Assembly: GCA_002167265.1 (NCBI GenBank)
Contig: NHDJ01000001.1
Coordinates: 1 to 7,616, forward strand
DNA from: Verrucomicrobia bacterium TMED56
GTDB lineage: Bacteria; Verrucomicrobiota; Verrucomicrobiia; Opitutales; Seribacteraceae
DNA: 7,616 nucleotides
Direction of reading: 5' to 3'
Position numbers and translations under genes: made by a program
Notes under the pieces: model-generated
Database searches by the model: none
The model's input: the letters and a program-made list of their open reading frames with translations, nothing else
What the model was told of the DNA's origin: nothing
Part shown: one piece after another, positions 1 to 6,331 of the stretch
Numbering within the stretch: position 1 is the stretch's first letter
Layout: every line of letters starts with the position of its first letter

Positions 1-23
1 AAACGAAAGGGTTGAAAAAAAAT

Positions 24-1145
24 ATGAAATCAGATACATTAACAAAAAATCCATTTGGAATGAGTAACAAAAACAGATCCGGGATCGTGGCAGATGACAT
101 CTCCACATATCCTTCAAAAGAACAGAAGTATCTGTCTTTGGCCTGTCTTCCTTCCCGAATCAACAGGTACACACTTGAGTTCTTCTGCGATTCGACAGCA
201 TCCGCTTATTGTTACAATTGGTTACTCCGGCAACCTGACCTTGCCAAGCAAACCGAGGACGGATTTTTAGTCCTCAATGAAGATATCAGAAACCAAGCAA
301 GAGCATTCCTTAAGGAAAAGGATCCAACCGCAGAGTCAAAAGAAGTGCTTGCATCCGTGCTGGATACATTTATGGCCCTTTTTCCAAGTCCGGAATCTCA
401 CTGGATTCCAATAAATCTGCAAATGTTTGCCTCTTTTTCAGAAGATCTTTGCAAGGATTTATTTAATTCTGTTGATTACGAAGAAATTCTGGACTTCTTA
501 AATGTTCACGCGGAACAGTTCATTAACGAAAACAATTTCTATTGCTTACAGGAGGAAACTAAACTCGTTACCAGAAGATTAATGGAACTTGCAGAACTTT
601 CTCCCATGGATGGTTTGCGGGAGATGGCGGAAGAAAAGTGGAATTCAGACCAAAATGTTATTGAAGAAAGAAAATCCAAGATTGGTTCCAAGAAGTTGAG
701 TCTCGAGCAGGAAATAGATGACATTAAGGGTCAGATCACTCATTTCGATGAGATGCGTAATCAAATTGACGGGCAATTTCAAAATTCAAAAAATTTCAAG
801 ACCCGCAAAGTATATACTTTTTCAATGGCACTTCCCCTGCTCGTACTTGGATTGGGGACGGTTGGGGCAAGTCTTTTTAGTGATTCCATGGGCACCTATC
901 ATGCAGCCTGTGGACTTTTTCTTACTTTTGTCGGATTTTTCTGGCCCAATGTTGAAATTCAGAAACCTGATCTTCAAACAGTTGGCGGAAAACCAAAACT
1001 TGCTGCGGAAACCCAGCAGAGATCTCTTAATCATAGAATCTCTGGTCTGGTCAATCGGGCAAGTTCCCTCAAGGGATCACTGTCCGAACTGGATAGCGAA
1101 CTTGAAAACCTCGAGCTTGGTGCCCAAACACCATACTTAAGCTAA
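24..1145 (+). CDS. Uncharacterised protein with coiled coils and two C-terminal membrane segments
   Basis: Function unrecognised. From ATG24 the product is 373 aa. The N-terminal half is soluble. The stretch around residues 36-105 (CLPSRINRYTLEFF, then NWLLRQPDLAKQ, then a helix rich in charged residues) faintly recalls the winged-helix segment that follows NTPase domains in some STAND-type ATPases, but no P-loop is visible; this resemblance is weak inference. Residues about 211-254 are a charged, coiled-coil-like region. Two hydrophobic helices follow at about 263-284 and 291-307, separated by a short polar turn, and a second coiled-coil-like helix lies near the C-terminus (about 334-364). 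This suggests a membrane-anchored protein with both ends on the same side. ATG24 was chosen because AAAGGG (6-11) lies 12 nt upstream; TTG12 abuts that sequence. ATG60 is also in frame, and the frame is open to the left edge, so the gene may begin outside the window. It ends 53 bp before a flagellin gene and may be cotranscribed with it. Confidence 0.75.
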   Translation: MKSDTLTKNPFGMSNKNRSGIVADDISTYPSKEQKYLSLACLPSRINRYTLEFFCDSTASAYCYNWLLRQPDLAKQTEDGFLVLNEDIRNQARAFLKEKDPTAESKEVLASVLDTFMALFPSPESHWIPINLQMFASFSEDLCKDLFNSVDYEEILDFLNVHAEQFINENNFYCLQEETKLVTRRLMELAELSPMDGLREMAEEKWNSDQNVIEERKSKIGSKKLSLEQEIDDIKGQITHFDEMRNQIDGQFQNSKNFKTRKVYTFSMALPLLVLGLGTVGASLFSDSMGTYHAACGLFLTFVGFFWPNVEIQKPDLQTVGGKPKLAAETQQRSLNHRISGLVNRASSLKGSLSELDSELENLELGAQTPYLS

Positions 1146-1181
1146 GGTTTTCTTAAATTCTTCGTCCTAATTACCCCTACT

Positions 1182-1193
1182 AAAGGAAAGGAA
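1182..1193 (+). promoter_or_regulatory. Strong Shine-Dalgarno for the first flagellin
   Basis: AAAGGAAAGGAA gives two overlapping anti-SD matches, the second ending 6 nt before ATG1199. This decides the start at 1199 rather than the in-frame ATG1208, even though the paralogous flagellin starts at the MFG that corresponds to ATG1208. Confidence 0.7.
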
Positions 1194-1198
1194 TAACC

Positions 1199-2506
1199 AT
1201 GAGCAGTATGTTCGGAACTATTGACTATTTAAACAGAAATGTTGCACATAAATCTTTACTGAACAATAAGTCGGTTCGTAAAATAGCAGGTGCTGGAGAT
1301 CCCGTTAAAACCTTGGCGGAAGAACAGGGAAGTGGAGGCGTAAGTTTTGCCGCAAACCTCCAAAACCTGAATAAATATAAACGTGGATCGATCAATGCCT
1401 TTCAGAATGCACTTTCGATGATGCAAATGCAGAGTGAGGGACTCAGGCAGGCGAAGAAAATTTATAACCGCATGCTGAGCGTGGCTCAGATGGCTGCGGA
1501 TCCATCCGCGGGCTCTGACACCCGAAGTTTATTGGCTGAGGAATTTGCGGATCTCCGTGAACAATCCATCGCCATCAATGCCATGACCGTAAACGGTAAG
1601 GATTTATTCGATGCCAGAGCAGCAAGTACGCAGTACAGTGTGGATTTTACTGATGGCTTTTCACAAACGGATATACCACATACCGGTTTGGATTCTTCAG
1701 GTCGAAAATATTGGGATATCACCAAAGATGTAATTTATAATTCTGGTCAAATAACCATTGATCACAGGCCATACAGTGCATGGGATAAAGTCACTATTTT
1801 TCAGGATGATGTAAATAGTCCCCTCTTCGATACTGGCGAATGGACAACTAACAGTGAGTTCGACAGGTTTATAGTTAAATATGGGCCTGACAGGGAAACC
1901 ACGTTCCAATTCCAACCACAGGACACAAATGGTGATGGAACTTACGACAATAAAACAAGGTATATTGGGCATCTTGGTCTTGCTGCTGATAATTCAGCTT
2001 CAGGTTGGGAAACAAGAAAAAATTCTGAGTATCAAAACCTTGGATTGGTCTCTACTAATAAATCCACCGCATTAACCTCAGATCTTACGGTTAGGATCAC
2101 TGCAACTGGGACTGTTTTTGATATAAATGTTAATTGGGACCCATTAGAAATGGACGACTCACTCGCAGGTCGTTCAGGCGACATGCAGGTTAATCTTAAT
2201 CAAATGGGATTGGGCTATCTTCGCCAAAATACCGCTGGTTTTCCGACCATTTCCGTAGGTACAACTGCAGACGCACTCAATGCGATCGATTTGTTACGTA
2301 CGGAGATCGAGAATCTGGGCGATCAAAAAGGGAAATTGGGAAGTAATTTTAACCGCGTGGAAATTGCCATGGATGCTGCCCAAAAGCAATTGATGACTCA
2401 GGAAAAAGCTCTGTCCCAAGTTGGTGGGACTGACCTAACAGCCGATTTGATCGAACTCAGTAAAACAAGAATTGAAAGACACCAGAATGCAGCACTGATG
2501 ACCTAG
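1199..2506 (+). CDS. Flagellin, interrupted near its C-terminus by an in-frame TAG
   Basis: Flagellar filament subunit, exported by the flagellar type III apparatus and polymerised outside the cell. The 435-aa product has the flagellin layout: an N-terminal helical D0/D1 region (about 1-140, with KYKRGSINAFQNAL and IYNRMLSVAQMAAD, then VNGKDLFD), a central beta-rich insert (about 150-345) and a C-terminal D1/D0 helix (about 355-435, with DLTADLIELSK). The usual N-terminal signature containing DDAAG is replaced by a KIAGAGDPV-type sequence. The insert contains DTNGDGTYD (242-250), similar to a calcium-binding loop. Translation stops at TAG 2504-2506 after AALMT; the paralogue reads ALLTQAMSIH at this point, so the TAG replaces a glutamine codon and the last 14 residues are lost unless the codon is read through. 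Full length with readthrough would be 449 aa. Loss of the D0 C-terminus generally prevents filament assembly in studied flagellins, so the truncated product is probably non-functional. No clear dedicated promoter was seen in the 53-bp upstream gap. Confidence 0.88.
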   Translation: MSSMFGTIDYLNRNVAHKSLLNNKSVRKIAGAGDPVKTLAEEQGSGGVSFAANLQNLNKYKRGSINAFQNALSMMQMQSEGLRQAKKIYNRMLSVAQMAADPSAGSDTRSLLAEEFADLREQSIAINAMTVNGKDLFDARAASTQYSVDFTDGFSQTDIPHTGLDSSGRKYWDITKDVIYNSGQITIDHRPYSAWDKVTIFQDDVNSPLFDTGEWTTNSEFDRFIVKYGPDRETTFQFQPQDTNGDGTYDNKTRYIGHLGLAADNSASGWETRKNSEYQNLGLVSTNKSTALTSDLTVRITATGTVFDINVNWDPLEMDDSLAGRSGDMQVNLNQMGLGYLRQNTAGFPTISVGTTADALNAIDLLRTEIENLGDQKGKLGSNFNRVEIAMDAAQKQLMTQEKALSQVGGTDLTADLIELSKTRIERHQNAALMT

Positions 2507-2548
2507 GCGATGTCGATCCATAAAGACCTCGTCGATGTATTAATTTAA
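2504..2548 (+). other. In-frame amber codon plus orphaned flagellin C-terminal tail
   Basis: TAG (2504-2506) is followed in the same frame by 13 sense codons, AMSIHKDLVDVLI, and then TAA (2546-2548). The intact paralogue ends QAMSIHQDLVNVLI. Eleven of the 13 residues are identical, and a single C-to-T change (CAG to TAG) would explain the interruption. Eight of the 13 codons differ only synonymously from the paralogue, three are identical and two are nonsynonymous. The tail has therefore been kept by selection since the duplication, at least until very recently. Confidence 0.85.
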
Positions 2549-2620
2549 AAAGAATTTAATAACTTAAAATAACTACAAAAAAAACAGATATCAAATAAAC
2601 CTAAATTAACCGTTTACAGT

Positions 2621-2649
2621 TAAACTCCACCCACTTGCCCCGGTGATAA
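2621..2649 (+). promoter_or_regulatory. Possible sigma-28 (FliA-type) promoter for the second flagellin
   Basis: TAAA (2621-2624) is followed after 17 nt by GGTGATAA (2642-2649), which matches 6 of 8 positions of the flagellar sigma-28 -10 consensus GCCGATAA. The usual TAAA-to-GCCGATAA spacing is 15, so this one is 2 nt too long. It lies about 75 bp upstream of the flagellin start, in the expected place. The rest of the 2549-2724 gap is AT-rich; I see no gene or convincing terminator in it. Confidence 0.35.
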
Positions 2650-2654
2650 AGATA

Positions 2655-2666
2655 ACTGAATTCAGT
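2655..2666. repeat. 12-bp perfect palindrome in the flagellin leader
   Basis: ACTGAATTCAGT is a perfect inverted repeat just downstream of the putative sigma-28 -10 element, near where transcription would begin. It could be an operator or simply chance in AT-rich DNA. Confidence 0.35.
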
Positions 2667-2724
2667 CAATTAATTCCTTATTTTAAATTTAAGAAATAAT
2701 AAAACAGAAGGGAAATCACACACT

Positions 2725-4161
2725 ATGTTCGGGCAAATAGAATCCTTGGTCAGGAAAATAGACTATTCATCCATGAAGGCGGAGCGGTCGATTAAAAAGG
2801 TCGCAAGTACGGGGGATCCGGTAAGACAGGCATCTCTGAATAACCAAGGGGCGGGTTCGGTCAATATGACCGCGAACCTTGAACAAGAGAAAAGATATAA
2901 ACGGGGATCGCTGAATGCGTTTCAGAATGCGATGACTTTTATGCAGGCGCAGGCGGAAGCCATCGGTCAGGCAGATAAAATCTACAGTCGAATGAGAACA
3001 CTGGCTCAACAGGCAACCGATCCAATGATCAATGACCAGGACCGTGCTCTTCTATCTGACCAGTTTGATAGCTTGATGGAAAGTGCACATGGAATTTCAA
3101 GAACTAAATTCAATGGAAATTTAATCTTTGACCCATTGGCAGCATCCACAAAATATCCTGTGACATTTGGGGATGGGCAATTAAGAGTGCTGAATAAAAG
3201 TACGGATGTACCTGAAGATGCGTGGGATGATCCAACTGATAAATCAAATAGTTGGTACACAATCTTTGAAGAAAAAGATGTGCTCTACAATAAGGGGAAA
3301 ATGACAATCGATTTGAATGGAGGTGGAGCGGGCGAACAATACACCCTTTGGCAGGGTAACCAAAAAATATTCGATACTGGTATCTGGAAAACACATGGCA
3401 GTGCATGGGATTGGGACTATGATAGATTTATCGTTGAATTTGGGCCGGAGCAGACAACTACTTTTCAGTTTGTACCCCTTTCTCCCGGCAATAGCAGTCC
3501 GGTAGACAGCCAAACTGCACCTGGTTATCCAGATAATTTAACGGATAACCTAGTTTATGATAATAAAAGTAATTATTTATCTCAATTAAGCCTTTCCGAC
3601 GATGGCACTGCATCAGGCTTAGAAAATGTCAGTGGGCAGAAATACACTCAACAGGGTCAGGTTTTTACAAACACAATCAATTCCGATTCCAGCATCTTAA
3701 GACTGCAAGTTTACTCCAAATCTATCACTCAGGTTAAAGGTTCTTTTGAACTACCTGATTTAGAAGATGAAATTGTGGCAAGAGATGGAGATCTTCAAGT
3801 TACTTTAAAAAAATTGGGGCTCGGTCTGTTATTGGAAAAAGACAGTGTAAATCTTGATCCTATCTCGATTGATACTTTTGAAAATGCGGAAAAAGCAATT
3901 GTCAGCATGACCAGCGAACTGGAAGGACTCGGCGAACAGCTTGGAGTCCTGGCGAGCAATGTGAGTCGGGTGCAAAACGCAATTCAGACTAATGAAGGAT
4001 TGGAAGGCGGACATGAGAGTGTGCTTTCCGAGATTGGTGCTGAAAACTTCACACAAGACTTACTTGAATTAAGCAAGGCAAGAATCAATAGAGCACAGGA
4101 CACCGCCCTGCTTACCCAGGCGATGTCTATCCACCAGGATTTGGTGAATGTGCTGATCTAA
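2725..4161 (+). CDS. Flagellin (intact paralogue)
   Basis: Filament subunit of the flagellum, 478 aa. N-terminal D0/D1 helices cover about 1-135 (KKVASTGDPVRQ, KRYKRGSLNAFQNAM, IYSRMRTLAQQATD, KFNGNLIFD). A central insert covers about 145-375, and the C-terminal D1/D0 helices about 385-478 end in LLTQAMSIHQDLVNVLI, the region equivalent to the AQANQ...VLSLL end of classical flagellins. That ending argues for flagellin rather than the hook-associated protein FlgL. It is a tandem paralogue of the upstream flagellin: both share the KRGS-NAFQNA core and also motifs inside the normally variable insert (DV-YN-G--TID, FDTG-W-T, DRFIV--GP---TTFQF, YDNK). The insert here is longer and lacks the DTNGDG loop. 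An AAGGGA (about 2708-2713) serves as a slightly distant SD. It converges on the MarR gene with an 88-bp gap in which I saw no strong terminator. Confidence 0.92.
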   Translation: MFGQIESLVRKIDYSSMKAERSIKKVASTGDPVRQASLNNQGAGSVNMTANLEQEKRYKRGSLNAFQNAMTFMQAQAEAIGQADKIYSRMRTLAQQATDPMINDQDRALLSDQFDSLMESAHGISRTKFNGNLIFDPLAASTKYPVTFGDGQLRVLNKSTDVPEDAWDDPTDKSNSWYTIFEEKDVLYNKGKMTIDLNGGGAGEQYTLWQGNQKIFDTGIWKTHGSAWDWDYDRFIVEFGPEQTTTFQFVPLSPGNSSPVDSQTAPGYPDNLTDNLVYDNKSNYLSQLSLSDDGTASGLENVSGQKYTQQGQVFTNTINSDSSILRLQVYSKSITQVKGSFELPDLEDEIVARDGDLQVTLKKLGLGLLLEKDSVNLDPISIDTFENAEKAIVSMTSELEGLGEQLGVLASNVSRVQNAIQTNEGLEGGHESVLSEIGAENFTQDLLELSKARINRAQDTALLTQAMSIHQDLVNVLI

Positions 4162-4249
4162 TTATAATCCCTTCGAATACCTCATTTTAGTATCCTGATC
4201 TTTCGGAACGAGTAATACATTAATGTCACTATAATGATAAAGTGAGGAG

Positions 4250-4675
4250 CTATTTTTTGGATAAACTTGAGGTGCATTTTTCAAGTAAGCAGGCAAGTTC
4301 ATCCTCATTACCCGGGGAGAGTTGATCCGTCACTTCCCCCCTGAGTTGATCAGCAATTTCAACCGCCTGACTGAAGATTCTTTTTCCTTTGGGGGAAACT
4401 CTTAGTAAAAAACTCCTCCTGTCCACTGCCCGACTACTTTTAGCAATCAATCCGGATGAAAGCATTCTTTTTACCAGGGAACTAACATTGTTCTTATTGG
4501 TGCTGATAAGTTGTGCCAATCCATCCTGAGTAACTCCTTCATTTTCAATCAGGCAGCGCAAGATAGTGTACTGAGGAGTGGTTAATCCAAGGTCGTAAAT
4601 TCTATCCCGAAATGCTTTGTTCATCCCAAACCAGGCACCCCGCAAAAGAACTGGAAATCTATTCTCTTTCGCCAT
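4250..4675 (-). CDS. MarR-family transcriptional regulator
   Basis: DNA-binding winged-helix repressor or regulator of the MarR type, 141 aa, a normal length. The typical order is visible: an N-terminal dimerisation helix, then LTTPQYTILRCL (about 31-42), the helix-turn-helix GVTQDGLAQLISTNKNNVSSLVKRML (about 47-72), and the wing with the family signature DRRSFLLRVSPKGK (about 84-97), followed by a C-terminal dimerisation helix. MarR proteins bind palindromes as dimers and usually respond to small phenolic or oxidative ligands; the ligand here is unknown. The gene starts 26 nt after the PQQ dehydrogenase stop on the same strand, so it is likely cotranscribed and may regulate that operon. No SD is visible before ATG4675. 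The stop is TAG (4250-4252). The N-terminus is short, but no better upstream start is present. Confidence 0.9.
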   Translation of the reverse strand: MAKENRFPVLLRGAWFGMNKAFRDRIYDLGLTTPQYTILRCLIENEGVTQDGLAQLISTNKNNVSSLVKRMLSSGLIAKSSRAVDRRSFLLRVSPKGKRIFSQAVEIADQLRGEVTDQLSPGNEDELACLLEKCTSSLSKK

Positions 4676-4701
4676 TTAATAGAATAAGGATTTTAGGTTT
4701 A

Positions 4702-5913
4702 TTAAATCGTTCGGTAAATTATACCCTGCCAGTCGAGTAAAAACACATGACCTTCAGGTCCTAGGCAGAAATTAACAGGTTTGAAAGGACTCCTAGGTTT
4801 ACCATTTTTGAATACCGGAGATGGATTAAGAATTTCAGTTTTGTCCGAAAAGGTAATTTCCTGAGTGGAAACTTCTTTATCTTTGGATAATTCAAGTGCC
4901 CAGCACTTACCGGTTCCCCAATCCCCAAAGATATATTTTCCATTAAGTTCAGGCAGTCTTTTTCCATAATAAACGCAACCTCCGCTGATACTGGTACCCT
5001 GGTCATGGCCATACTCAAAAACAGGCTGGATATAGTCGATGGTTTTATTTAATTCCAGTGACGGTGGGAATGGATGGCTCCCTTCCCGAAGGTTCCATCC
5101 ATAATTACCACCTTTTTCAATGAGGTTGACTTCCTCCCAAAGATGCTGCCCGACATCTGCGCAAAATAAAAGTTCGCGAGAATGATCCCAGTGAATTCTC
5201 CACGGGTTTCTTAGTCCAAGAGCCCAGATTTCATGACGATATCCGGGTTTTTCAAAAAATGGATTATCAGGAGGTATCCCGTATTCAAGGTCACCAGATC
5301 TTTTATCGACATCGATACGTAAAATTTTTCCTAAAAGGGAAAAGGTGTTTTGTGAATGATCATGCGGATCATTGGCTTTTCCACCGTCTCCGGTTGAAAG
5401 ATAGAGGAATCCGTCAGGCCCGAAGCAAGGAACCCCGGAATTATGATTCCAGTAAGGTTGTGGAATCGAGAGAATTTCCCGATGATGAGAATCGTCCATT
5501 TCAAGTTTCCGTAAATTTTCGATCCTTTTTTCAACCAGAACGGAACGCTTGGGGTCTTGCAGTGTGTGATAAAGATAGACCAGTCCGTTGTTGGAAAAAT
5601 CAGGATGGAGCACAAATCCAAGCAGTCCTTCCTCAAAAGCATTATCTATAAGATTGAGCGGGGTCAAATCGATCAAAGTTTCAAAAGAAGAGCTTTGGAT
5701 ATTCCTGGGAAGAACAAGAATTTTCCCTTCCTGAAGGACAAGAAAAATACGCCCCGAATCATCCGGTACTGAAGTAATTTGAATGGGTCGTTCAGTGCTT
5801 ACATCAGGGTATGCCAACTCCAGTTGAACATCCATTCTGGTTGAGTCCGCATGAACGGAGAAAAAAAGTAAAAGTGGACCTAGGTAAAAGGTAATTTTCT
5901 TTATAATTTTCAT
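4702..5913 (-). CDS. Secreted PQQ-dependent aldose/sorbosone dehydrogenase family protein
   Basis: Predicted periplasmic quinoprotein of the glucose/sorbosone dehydrogenase (soluble aldose sugar dehydrogenase) family, oxidising a sugar or related alcohol with PQQ as cofactor; the actual substrate cannot be read from sequence. The 403-aa protein begins with a signal peptide (KIIKK, then a hydrophobic stretch, probable cleavage after VHA near residue 22). The beta-propeller carries the family motifs in order: EGLLGFVLHPDF (95-106), NHNSGVPCFGPDGFLYLSTGDGG (156-178, His157 the likely catalytic base), LLGKILRIDV (193-202), GLRNPWR (233-239), DVGQHLWEEVN (253-263), NYGW (270-273) and YIFGDWGTG (327-335). 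Length fits the family. It starts 12 nt after the MIF-like gene with no SD and is followed by a MarR gene 26 nt on, which suggests one operon. Whether this organism makes PQQ is not shown here. Some members of this fold are not sugar oxidases, so the substrate assignment is soft. Confidence 0.88.
   Translation of the reverse strand: MKIIKKITFYLGPLLLFFSVHADSTRMDVQLELAYPDVSTERPIQITSVPDDSGRIFLVLQEGKILVLPRNIQSSSFETLIDLTPLNLIDNAFEEGLLGFVLHPDFSNNGLVYLYHTLQDPKRSVLVEKRIENLRKLEMDDSHHREILSIPQPYWNHNSGVPCFGPDGFLYLSTGDGGKANDPHDHSQNTFSLLGKILRIDVDKRSGDLEYGIPPDNPFFEKPGYRHEIWALGLRNPWRIHWDHSRELLFCADVGQHLWEEVNLIEKGGNYGWNLREGSHPFPPSLELNKTIDYIQPVFEYGHDQGTSISGGCVYYGKRLPELNGKYIFGDWGTGKCWALELSKDKEVSTQEITFSDKTEILNPSPVFKNGKPRSPFKPVNFCLGPEGHVFLLDWQGIIYRTI
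4713..4725 (-). promoter_or_regulatory. Possible internal -10 element with dyad before the MarR gene
   Basis: Read on the minus strand, GGTATAATTTACC contains a perfect -10 hexamer TATAAT (4718-4723) flanked by a GGTA/TACC inverted repeat. It lies inside the last codons of the dehydrogenase, about 40 nt before the MarR start. No good -35 is present 16-18 nt upstream. It might be an autoregulated MarR promoter, but codon constraint could produce it by chance. Confidence 0.25.
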
Positions 5914-5925
5914 TTTGATATCGTA

Positions 5926-6279
5926 TTACTTGGCAAAGGTCTTGCCGTTCCATCCCCATAAATGTCGGGAGGACTCCTGAAATTCAATATATGTCTTATT
6001 TATTTCAATACCAAGTTCCGTATGGATTAAGTGGCAAATCTTGCGGCTTATTGCAGTGGTTTGATCTGAATCCAAGGACCCAACATTTTTAATCTCCACA
6101 TATGCACAGGGCTCATTATTTCGACCAAACTTCATGCTTAAATCAGGATTTACTAAGGTGAGGACGAAATCGGAAGACTTTCCGATAACAGAACTAAGGA
6201 TTTGATTGGCATGAGTGTGGATATCATCGATAACTTCTGATGAATGACGGGTATTTGTATACAAAATAAAAGTTGGCAT
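5926..6279 (-). CDS. MIF-family (macrophage migration inhibitory factor-like) tautomerase
   Basis: Small trimeric tautomerase-superfamily protein of the MIF/D-dopachrome tautomerase group, 117 aa, full length. MIF-family enzymes tautomerise phenylpyruvate and D-dopachrome analogues using the N-terminal proline exposed after removal of Met. Visible features are Pro2 (catalytic Pro1 of the mature chain), TNTR (8-11), GK (33-34, equivalent to MIF Lys32), FGRNNEPCAYVEI (51-63, equivalent to FGGSSEPCALCSL in MIF), Tyr97 in TYIEF (equivalent to MIF Tyr95) and GWNGKTFA (109-116, equivalent to GWNNSTFA). The MIF CxxC is reduced to one cysteine (Cys58, with Val61 at the second position), so the thiol-oxidoreductase motif is absent. 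No signal peptide, so cytosolic. It is first in the probable MIF-dehydrogenase-MarR operon, with a strong promoter almost touching its start codon. The physiological substrate is unknown. Confidence 0.93.
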   Translation of the reverse strand: MPTFILYTNTRHSSEVIDDIHTHANQILSSVIGKSSDFVLTLVNPDLSMKFGRNNEPCAYVEIKNVGSLDSDQTTAISRKICHLIHTELGIEINKTYIEFQESSRHLWGWNGKTFAK

Positions 6280-6284
6280 GATTT

Positions 6285-6314
6285 ATTTTAGATACTTCCA
6301 CAATTCCCTGTCAA
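6285..6314 (-). promoter_or_regulatory. Sigma-70-type promoter of the MIF operon, predicted leaderless
   Basis: On the minus strand the consensus -35 TTGACA (6309-6314) is separated by 18 bp from -10 TAAAAT (6285-6290), a 5 of 6 match. Only five bases separate the -10 from the ATG at 6279, so transcription should start at or within a base or two of the start codon. No SD is present, consistent with a leaderless mRNA. Confidence 0.6.
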
Positions 6315-6331
6315 ACTCTTGTGAAAACAGT

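Noticed and set aside
826..841. Sigma-54-like TGGCAC-N5-CTGC on the + strand
   Set aside because: It lies within codons of the first gene's membrane segment, about 360 bp before the nearest downstream start, with only a partial -12 match. Probably chance.
718..1140. 140-codon open frame in another + strand frame
   Set aside because: It lies entirely inside the first gene, has no SD and looks like an out-of-frame translation of the coiled-coil/membrane region.
1143..1170. Possible sigma-28 promoter before the first flagellin (TAAGGTTT-like)
   Set aside because: The corresponding -10 region matches only about 3 of 8 consensus positions.
4250..4252. Genome-wide reassignment of TAG as an explanation for the flagellin amber codon
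   Set aside because: The MarR gene ends in TAG at a normal family length, and reading through it soon meets another TAG and a TGA. This argues, though not strongly, that TAG is an ordinary stop here.
5355..5373. Perfect 7-bp inverted repeat AATGATC/GATCATT
   Set aside because: It lies in the dehydrogenase where Asp and His codons (GAT, CAT) naturally create such symmetry, and there is no regulatory context.
5259..5651. 130-codon open frame antisense to the dehydrogenase
   Set aside because: The opposite strand encodes clearly conserved beta-propeller motifs across this stretch, so this is a shadow frame.
5931..5945. Sigma-54-like TGGCAA-N5-TTGC on the + strand
   Set aside because: It is antisense to the conserved last codons of the MIF gene and about 430 bp from the next + strand gene, so codon constraint explains it.
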